DNA from: Chinchilla lanigera
Taxonomy: Eukaryota; Chordata; Mammalia; Rodentia; Chinchillidae
DNA: 64,000 nt
Reading direction: 5' to 3'
Assembly: GCF_000276665.1 (NCBI RefSeq)
Contig: NW_004955487.1
Coordinates: 7,396,074 to 7,460,073, forward strand
The position numbers were made by a program, and so were the translations under genes. The notes beneath the pieces are model-generated. The model was not told the origin of the DNA. It did no database searches and saw nothing but the letters and a program-made list of their open reading frames with translations. Positions 56,296 to 64,000 of the stretch are shown in pieces. Every line of letters starts with the position of its first letter. The stretch's first letter is position 1.

Positions 56296-57475
56296 CCTTT
56301 ATTTATGTTTGCATATTTTAAAGAGGTTTCCTTTTGCTATTAAAAGCTCACCTATTTCCTGATTTCTCCTTTTGTCCTATTTCCTCCTCCCTCCCAGTCC
56401 ACACACAGTCCTGCTGAGCTCTCTTTCTGTCTGCTCATTTCCCTGAACATGCTAGTATGTTGATTATTAAAATACATGTTTAAATATAAAATACTTCAAA
56501 TCATCTTTGACAAGAAATTTTATTGAAAGATGTATTATTTCTTGACTTCCTGTGAGAATTTTTTGGCTTCCTGTAGGAATTTTTGTGTGTGAGATTGTTG
56601 TCTCACGTTATTTTATTTCATCTCTACTTTATCCTTTGCACTCAGTGTGAAAACGTGAAATCACTAATGGGCAGGATTGAGTTAGTGGCTTGAAAATGAA
56701 GCCAACCTAAGAAAAAGTCTTGAAAGCTACATATTTAAGCAACTAACTAGTAAGGGGTTTAGGGGAAATGAATTCATCCTTTTACTACAAAGCATTTATT
56801 ATTGTTATAATTTTATTTTTTCTTTCTTTAGCACCAGATTCATACAGAGTCAAAATTAGAGTCCAGGATATAAGAAATAGAAAGAAATATCCCTAAGTGT
56901 GGTTTAGTTTTCTAGGTTTACTCTTTCTTTTAGTCTGGGACTGAGTACATGCACTCCCAACTCCAAAAAGCTACATGCGCCACGTTCGTTGGTTTTCCCA
57001 AACTCTGATTTGGAAAGATGGGCGGATTAGCATTAGAGACTGACCACACTGCATTCCATTTCATGACAGTTACAAAATTATGTTGATTCTGATTACTTTA
57101 AATGTTTTCAGTCTTATTTTACTCTCTTATCAAACATGCTCATCATTATCCCATTTCAGTGATAATTTACTTGAATTTTTCTATAGCTTCTGATGTTTTA
57201 TTCCATTCTTTCCTCTTCAGAAATATCCCTTTTGGTGCATTCTGGATTTTCTTCTACCTTAATTATATTCCCTTTTGTTCTGTTATCTTTTGTCTGGCTA
57301 CTTATTAACCTCAATTTGGTGGATTGTCTTAATTGTCTTCTCTTATTCCTCTTCCTTCTTCATTTTTCTCTCCCTTCTCTTTTTTTCCCTCCTATCTTCC
57401 ATTCATCTCTCTCTCTTTTAGGTACTACTCTCACCTTACACTCTAAATTTTAGCTTAACGTTGTGCTTTGGTACA
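56296..57475. other. Unique sequence
   Basis: No gene or family recognised. 57100-57430 is pyrimidine-rich and gives two overlapping plus-strand hydrophobic ORFs (57102-57308, 57193-57453), which look compositional. Confidence 0.35.
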
Positions 57476-57479
57476 CATG

Positions 57480-58720
57480 ACTTGGCACGTTCTTTCCTAA
57501 ACTTTCCTTTGGCCATATTTTTTCTGCTTACCTGAACTGAACCTTTTGTAAGAAACATAAAGTTGCACATTATGTTTCTTACCAGCCTGAGAACATTTAC
57601 TGCTGAATTTAACTAATTTGTCTCTCTATAAGTACAGTTGGACAAGTAGCTTTTTATTTCATTACTTTTCATTTGTTCCACTTAGAATAATTTTTACCTC
57701 CTTTCTAATTTCTATTTTTTCGCTACTTTTTCAGTTCAACAAAACATTTTATTTCTGAGTAATAAATAATATCAATTGTATTCATGTCCATTTATATACA
57801 TTTACTTCCTTATTGTATTTCCGTGCTAAGAAAAAGGACTTAAATATTCTTAGTCCATTTGTTTTTATCTACATCTGACCTCATACACCTACATTCTCTA
57901 GAATTATTGTCCTAACATGTGAATTTTATTCTATGCTATTTTTTATACTTTTCTGTTGGTTTTTAATCCATCTTAAACCGTTGATTTATTACATAAAATG
58001 AATGATTGTGTGTGTATATGTGTGTGGGTGCCTGGGTGTGAGTGTGTAGTACCTGGGACATCTATGTTAGCTTTACTCCTGGACATTGATATACAACAAC
58101 CTGCTATATTGTCAGCCTACTGAAATCAGAGGATCTCAGACAGAATATTTCACATTTCTTTTTACAACATCCCTATCTTTATTGTTTAAATTCTTTACCC
58201 ACATTTAGATTTCAGTCAACACACAGATTTTGTAGAGAGATTCTGCTCACCAGTACAGACATTTTTGCACTTTAGAAATTTAGAATTTTTTCACTGTACC
58301 TTAAATAATTGGGATAGGCTATGAATCATTCTATAACCAAAGTTTTAAAAATTTCTTAAATATTCTTCAAATTTGTAGTAGAGTCATTGGAAAAAACACA
58401 TTTGTGATTTCCAAGTTTTAGATAATATCCACAAAGTCCGTCTCCTTTATACAAATATATTTTACTTTATATCCCATTCTATTCTTCTAAATTTGTTTAC
58501 ATTAAGTCAATTCATGACGATTCTTTAGATGTGTCATTGTCTTGCATGTTCCTTTAAGTATGTTTATTTTACTCCCATCTGCCTTATCTTGTTTATCTAA
58601 AAACTACATCTCTTTCTATGTATAAGTTAGCTATCATCTTTTTCAACATAAATGTAACTTTATTTTTATGTTTTACTTTCTATATCTTTGATTAGTGCAT
58701 ACAAATTAATAGGACTCTCT
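57480..58720 (-). mobile_element. Very old L1-like segment, antisense, uncertain
   Basis: The text is T-rich and in places resembles antisense ORF2 of ancient L1 (GAACCTTTTGTAAGAAACAT, GACAAGTAGCTTTTTATTTC). The match is too weak for boundaries. A GTGTGTATATGTGTGTGGGT patch lies at 58009-58045. Confidence 0.25.
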
Positions 58721-60295
58721 CAGCAGGTTCATATATGAGTATCACCTACCGTATCATTTCAGTCCCCCTGGTTTCCTGGTTTCACTTTTTGGCGGGGAAT
58801 GATTAAATGTGTGCAATGGATTTTGGTCATATCTATCTCCTGTATTATTTACCCTTAAACCCTCACCCACTCTTCTTTGCTATCTTCCTCTAGTCATAAA
58901 ATAATTTCCCCTCAGCTTCCTTGAACCATCCCTTCCTCTGTAAAAATTTCACAGCACATTACTTAAGTAAAATTAGATGTTCTTTTTTTGATCTTGTAAC
59001 ATTTTGCTGATGTCCCATTTAAACCTTCATTACAATGCACTGTGCTTATTTATATTTTAATTTGTTTCCTTGAACTGAATTATGAACACTTTATAGTGTT
59101 AATTTCAATGGCTGGTAGAATTTATTCATTGAATAAATAAACATTGCAAGGTGTTATTGTTCCCAAAATAACGCATGCTCAACAAATGTGAGGTGTTTTG
59201 TTGCAAGTTGTGCGTGTGTACACAGTAGTAGTAGCAGTAGCAGTAGTAGTAGAAAAATGGATCTACCGTAGATCCAGAAAGACTTCCACAAGTTCTTAAG
59301 CTTCATTTTGTTTAAATTTAAAATGAATTTCAACAAACTATATTCATTTAATGTGTATCCACCATATATAATATACAGTGCCGTAAGTCATCAGGAATAA
59401 ACAAGATAAAAATCATAAAATTCTGTCCTCATGTAGAATTGTGCCTTACAAATAAGGTATCTATTGAACACTAAAATTTCTGAGAAGCTGTTCTTTAGGT
59501 AAAGATTAGTATGCTGACACTTTATTAAGGAGAATACATTTGGGAACAGATGAGAGAGAGATGGAATTAGATATAAGATCTTTGCATTTTTGGTTTTGAA
59601 GACACAGTTTAAATGTATCACATTTATTTTCTTTCTTATTCTATATTTTGCTCTCCTCAGCTGGCACCTTGTTGAACACAGTGCCATCGCTTAGACCTTC
59701 ATTCTGGAGTAATATAAGCTGATGGGAACCATGCCTTTCTTAGATCATTGCTATCACACAAGTCCATGTAATATCAAAACTGGGGCAGAATACCAATGTA
59801 CACCCAAGTGACTCAGCTGAGTGTTGACAATGCTGTTTCATGACACAATTGTTTAACAGCAGATCTACCACTTTCCAATTATTAGAATCATTGGATTGCA
59901 CTGAAGGTATAATTGAGGATACTCCTTAGTTGAGTTTTTATTATTATACTCTCATGGTGAAAGAATCACAGCCCAGAGTTGTGAGTTAAATGGCTACATA
60001 TTTGATATCCTCAGCCCCTTTAAAACAATGCTGCATGTCATTTATTAACTTGGTTAGAGTTCAGGGAAGTTTCATTGTTTCTAGTTAAGAGTTCTTTATC
60101 CTTGCATTTTTTTAGTAAAACAGGTGTAAAAATCAATGTAGAGGCTGTGGCAGCTGCCAAGTACATCTATTCCAAGTATAGTTTAAGTAATTAAGAGAAC
60201 AACTACAGGTAAAGGAGACATCTATTGACAAGTGGTCCAGCTGTGGAACGATCTGTGGCTTTACACATTAATTAAATGGCTTTGGTAAAGCCACA
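58721..60295. other. Unique sequence
   Basis: No gene or family recognised. An (AGT/AGC)n trinucleotide tract sits at 59225-59252. Confidence 0.4.
59225..59252. repeat. (AGT)n trinucleotide microsatellite
   Basis: Nine AGT/AGC units in a row. Confidence 0.9.
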
Positions 60296-60299
60296 ATCA

Positions 60300-60621
60300 T
60301 ATAGCAGAAAATGTCTGACCCCAGACCTTATACTTCAGCTGCACAGGTAACAGTTTCTGTTGTAATTTTGGTTGTTTTTGTTTCTTGGAAACAGACGGTC
60401 ACTATGATGCAGAGCTAGTCAGTATGATATGTATTGTAAGAACCAATCAAATCAGTCAATACTCTGCCTCTGTACCCCTCCTTTTGAGATGCCATAAAAA
60501 CCTCCCCACTTTTAGACCTGACATTTTTATAAGGATTTCTTCCTTGTCAGTGCCCATCTAAAGTGAAATAAATCTGCCTCTAAATCCTGGGTGTCAGTAC
60601 TGTGTATCTTTTGCTATTGCA
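60300..60621 (+). repeat. 5' LTR of the ERV1 provirus
   Basis: It starts TATAGCAGAAAATG (the TG mutated to TA) and ends GCTATTGCA. CCATAAAAACCTCCC at 60492-60506 is the TATA region and AATAAA at 60567-60572 the polyadenylation signal, followed by TCTGCCTCTAAATCC as in the other two LTRs. Confidence 0.85.
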
Positions 60622-60623
60622 TC

Positions 60624-60641
60624 TGGTGCATTAGGCAGAAC
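60624..60641 (+). promoter_or_regulatory. Retroviral primer-binding site, tRNA-Gly-like
   Basis: TGGTGCATTAGGCAGAAC begins two bases after the LTR end, the usual place. It agrees with the complement of the tRNA-Gly(GCC) 3' end (TGGTGCATTGGCCGGGAA) at 13 of 18 positions, including the first nine. A tRNA-Pro or tRNA-Gln site would begin differently. Confidence 0.7.
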
Positions 60642-60876
60642 AATTGACTATGCTGACCTATTTGGTCATGAGTTGTGACCCTCACAGATGGAGCAAGGAT
60701 CTCTCCAGGTCCTGAAGGGAGGGCATGCCCTCAAGTTTTCTTGAGTTCCCTTGCAGGCCTGGAGGAGGATATTTAGCTCCCTGCTGAGTGGTGCACATTG
60801 GATGCCAGAGGTAGGAGGACACAGTCTGTCCTCTGTCTGTCTGTCTGTCTACCTGCTTGATTCTGGTAAGACCCCC

Positions 60877-61014
60877 AAGGCATTCCCTACCCATGCAAAA
60901 GTTTGCAGGGTCCTGCTGTAAAATATCATACAAATTCTAAAAGAGTTCAAGAACAACTTGTAACCAGATGCACAACAATGTAGCTAAAAGACCAGCTATA
61001 CCTGTAGACACCCC
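60877..61014 (+). repeat. Direct repeat inside the provirus, unit 1
   Basis: From AAGGCATTCCC to CTGTAGACACCCC. It recurs at 62178-62316 at close to nine bases in ten. Confidence 0.9.
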
Positions 61015-62177
61015 AGTTAGTCTGTCTGTCATTCTTACTCAGCTTGAGAAGGAGGGCTTGATTGCCTCTCGTTAGTCAGGACCAACCTCGTGGGAAAGGG
61101 TTTGGAAAGTTTAACCTCTGAGTACCTGTTGAATGAATGTGTGACTGAGTGGAATGGACAGCATAAACAATAGGCTGCTTCTATCTGTACAGTAAGACTG
61201 GCAAGTACCGTTGACAGTGGCTGATTGGGCCTTCACCTGCAGTTCTGTGGCAATCAATGCATGGCATAATGGAGGCCTTACACCCTCCTTAGTTAAGTTG
61301 TGCCTAAGTCCCTGCAAAGGGTGCAGCCTGGTGGACATCTGAATAGTCTCTCTCTGAGAGGCACCCTTTGTCTGTTGTGCCATCATTTAAGTGTATACAG
61401 CACATATATAGGAAGACAGAGATAGGAATTCATTAGTTAAAACCCACAGTTTCTGGCTATAGGAAAAAGGGCCTTTACAGAGTAAAAAATGAAACAAAAC
61501 CACTCCTTGCACCACAAAGAAAAAGAAAAGAAAAAAGAGCCCCATTCTTTATGAGAATTCCATGTTTACATCCTCCTAGGCTGCCTCAGTTGCTGTCAAC
61601 AGCTATAGCTTCACTCTCCACTTCCAACTCATCTATTCCCAGCCAAATGAACTGGTTCCAGCTAGCCATTGCCTGCATTCAGCCACAGAGGCCCTCCATC
61701 CAGAGTCCTCTCCTTTCTGTTCTGGTCAGATGGCATCATTAGTGCCCATCTGAGATGACTGTCAGCCATTCCTACTGAGTTTCATATTTTGGCTGAGGAA
61801 AAATTGGACTGTCAGTCCTGACAAATGAGTTGCCATGGCCTTTCCTAAAGGTCATCCACTTAGAAATAATCCAGTTCAGCACTTTGAAAAGATATCAAAA
61901 GGGGGCAGAAATCCTAACAGTATGTCGAAAGTTACTGCTATTACCCAGACGCCTGATAGCTATAAGAAAAATCCAGTCTCATAGAAGATGACCATACCCT
62001 CTGGCCAAAGACCAATATAAAAAGTATAAGGGCTATGGACGCTAAAACCATAAAAAATAAAAGCCCACTCAGGTTAAAAATAGGGACTTTCAAAAGCTGT
62101 GTCACTGGCCTGACTTTCCCCCTTTTAAAAATATGAAAATAGACTTAGTGCTCATCTGTACCTATTTGGGCTGGACC

Positions 62178-62316
62178 AAGGCATTCTCTACATGAGCAAA
62201 AGTTTGTAGGGTCCTGCGGTAAAAAAATCATACAAGTTCTAAAAGAATTCAGAAACAACTTGTAACCAGATCCATAAAAATATAGCTAAAAGACTAGCTA
62301 TACCTGTAGACACCCC
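62178..62316 (+). repeat. Direct repeat inside the provirus, unit 2
   Basis: From AAGGCATTCTC to CTGTAGACACCCC, matching 60877-61014. It stops abruptly at both edges. Confidence 0.9.
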
Positions 62317-62810
62317 TGCACACACATATAACCCAGGTGCATATTAAGTACCTCTAGAGCTCTTAAAGTTTCAAAAACCCAGCTTTAAATTCACCACTTC
62401 AGAATTTACCTGGACCAGACAACTTACTCTGTAGAGAATACACACTTAAAGCCCTACTCTGGTCACTGTGGGTTCTGACCACTCCACACACAGCTGAGGC
62501 TTAGGACACCATTCATAGACAATCAAACACTTGACTAAGATTTGAAGAGCATCCAAAACACACTGGACACTGCCCTAGATCAGATTAACTCCCTCACTAC
62601 TTTGCCAGAGTAATGTTATAGAACAGACAGACCCACATTGTGCCTCTTCCTAAGAGCAACTTAGGGAAGACTCTATAGCAAGATAATCTTGAGGACCTCG
62701 GCAAATGCCCATCCTAGGACTACTGACCACCCTAATGTTACTGCTTCTAATTGGGCCTTGTCTCAGAAGATCAAGTATAACATGCCCAGAAAAGTTTTGT
62801 TGGGTAAACT

Positions 62811-62825
62811 AAAAAAGGGGGGAAA
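62811..62825 (+). promoter_or_regulatory. Polypurine tract of the provirus
   Basis: AAAAAAGGGGGGAAA lies directly before the TGTAG start of the 3' LTR, the expected site for plus-strand priming in a retrovirus. Confidence 0.85.
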
Positions 62826-63145
62826 TGTAGCGGAAGATGACCCACCCCCTGCCAATACACTTCAGTTTATTAGTTTCCCAGTTCCTGTTTCAATTCCAGT
62901 TTCTTCTGTCTCTTAGAAATGGCTGGTCACTGTGAAGCATAGCTGTCACTATGATGCATTTGTAAGAACCAGTTAAAGACAGCCAAGTGGTCTGCCTCTG
63001 TATCCCTTTTTGCAACCCCATGAAAACTTCCCTCCCTGGGCATGATATTTTTAGAAGGGTTGGTTCCTTGTCAGGGCCCATCTGACATAAAATAACTCTG
63101 CCTCCAAATGCTGGGTGTTGTTTTTGTTTTTCTGTTGCCATTGCA
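62826..63145 (+). repeat. 3' LTR of the ERV1 provirus
   Basis: It starts TGTAGCGGAAGATGACCC and ends TTGCCATTGCA. The TATA-like CATGAAAAC and the poly(A) signal AAAATAA are both mutated compared with the 5' LTR and the solo LTR. Confidence 0.85.
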
Positions 63146-63149
63146 ATGA

Positions 63150-64000
63150 TATTTCAAGTTTATGGATACTGCTATGCTTTCACACTCTGTGTAAAGTTCT
63201 TTTAATATTTGAACAGGCCCCTTTTTCACTTTTTGGTTACTTATATAAAATGTCCTAATGACTTTAGGTAAAATTATTTGCATGCTGTGTTACAGTCTGC
63301 CTTCCTAGAACCCTATCTCTCCTGCTCTCAGTGAATCAGTACCTGGAACGGGTTAAGATATAAAATCTATAAAAGATGACTAGAGTAGTTGTGTCCAGCT
63401 TTCTGCCCTCCCATCCGTGATGCACTTGGTGTACGGATTAAGCAGGATGTTTGGTCATTAGATTTTTATCTATAGAAGCCAAGTTCCATTAACTATCTCA
63501 TAACTCTCAGAAAGTCAAGTCCTGTCCATTACATCTGTAGACTCTCATATGATAACTATATGGAGACATTCTATTTTTACAATAGGATCCATGTAGCTCC
63601 TGGTGTTTAAATGCCACTGCCTCATCTGTGCTGCTTTGGTGACTGAGTATAATCACCGCTAATACTGAGCTCAGGGCTTTAGTGACATTTCTACAATTAT
63701 TTATGAACCATGGTGGAACTAGTTCACTGAACTTCTGGTGATGTTGGAACCCATGCTGACAGCACATTTGCAATGTGTATGGCAAGTGGCTTATTTCTGT
63801 GTACTTCCATGGAAGTATTAACTTTTCATATGTATGCATGTGTTACATAGCTCTGCCATGCTTTACACAATTTAGCCATGGCAGAAAACTCTTTGATCTC
63901 ATCTTGCAAAATCTATCATAAATCTAGCATTTCCACTTTACTTAGTGTGGCTCATCAGTTTTTCTGTGATTCTTGAAAACCTCATCTTATTTTCAACTTC
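63150..64000. other. Unique sequence
   Basis: No gene or repeat family recognised. The 110-codon minus ORF at 63507-63839 has no recognisable domain. Confidence 0.4.

Larger units (their letters stand above)
60642..62810 (+). pseudogene. Decayed internal region of the ERV1 provirus
   Basis: The leader contains a GTCTGTCT run (60833-60852). The rest is 2 kb without usable frames. Near the 3' end (about 62560-62780) the order of a short Cys-poor stretch and a leucine-rich hydrophobic segment (about 62709-62763) is what one expects of the end of a retroviral transmembrane protein, but it is interrupted by stops. A 138-bp direct repeat (60877-61014, 62178-62316) lies within. Gag and pol could not be recognised and are probably deleted. 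Confidence 0.55.
60300..63145 (+). mobile_element. Degenerate class I (gammaretrovirus-like) endogenous provirus
   Basis: Two LTRs of about 320 bp (60300-60621, 62826-63145) flank 2.2 kb of internal sequence. A primer-binding site lies just after the 5' LTR and a polypurine tract just before the 3' LTR. A complete gammaretrovirus is 8-9 kb, so roughly 70 percent is missing. No gag, pol or env frame is open; all frames have many stops. The LTRs differ from each other at many positions, so the insertion is old. ATCA (60296-60299) and ATGA (63146-63149) may be a 4-bp target duplication with one change. The solo LTR at 35011 belongs to the same family. Confidence 0.85.

Noticed and set aside
63507..63839. 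Minus-strand ORF of 110 codons
   Set aside because: No recognisable motif and no link to the neighbouring provirus.

Overview
The window looks like 64 kb of AT-rich mammalian, non-coding nuclear DNA. I found no convincing protein-coding gene, tRNA, rRNA or CRISPR array. Everything I can identify is mobile-element DNA or simple repeat. The SINE content points to a rodent: short ID-type elements (tRNA-derived, with A-box and B-box-like segments), B1 elements (7SL-derived) and B1-ID dimers occur together, with MaLR LTRs and old L1 and MIR copies. The ID copies end in a GGTACC(A/G)GAGAAAAAC 3' part, unlike the mouse/rat or squirrel consensus I know. A beaver-like or other non-murid rodent is possible, but I cannot name the species. 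All family names come from remembered consensus features, not from a database search.

Layout. 1-3.2 kb: AT-rich sequence, one B1-like element and old L1 pieces. 3.2-6.6 kb: a complete MaLR element (3234-4602, LTR-internal-LTR, perfect 5-bp target duplication) and two further MaLR LTRs. 6.6-9.7 kb: mostly unique sequence with a GAAA microsatellite and a MIR. 9.7-10.2 kb: a possible ERV1-type LTR. 10.3-13.6 kb: L1 pieces in both orientations around a mariner-derived element that carries a nested MaLR LTR and a nested ID SINE. 14-19 kb: ID, an L1 3' end, an exact 62-bp copy of part of that L1 pasted 953 bp downstream, a B1 and an unidentified 89-codon ORF. 20.6-26.6 kb: MaLR LTRs, a second mariner-derived element, and a pair of unexplained direct repeats. 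27.7-31.8 kb: an L1 with a 100-N gap, a third mariner-derived element, B1-ID SINE and a second dispersed copy of about 68 bp. 32-36.4 kb: an LTR, a solo ERV1 LTR and three ID elements, two with identical bodies in opposite orientation. 38-42 kb: B1-ID dimer, a possible LTR with internal repeats, and L1 ORF2 remnants. 43-51 kb: B1, MIR, MaLR, ID, two more mariner-derived elements and an ERVL-like LTR. 52.9-54.4 kb: an L1 with a 5' inversion. 55-57 kb: ID and B1. 60.3-63.1 kb: a degenerate gammaretrovirus-like provirus with a tRNA-Gly-like primer site, flanked by LTRs of about 320 bp.

The most interesting signal is a mariner-derived family present five times, always in the same orientation. Each element carries an antisense fragment of the transposase C-terminus in its left arm. 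In four copies a sense fragment of the same region lies in the right arm, so the element is an inverted repeat of one transposon end with a non-transposase centre. Four of the five left arms share a one-base deletion. Next come two short, near-perfect dispersed copies (62 and about 68 bp), each displaced just under 1 kb, which suggest local templated insertion or an assembly fault.
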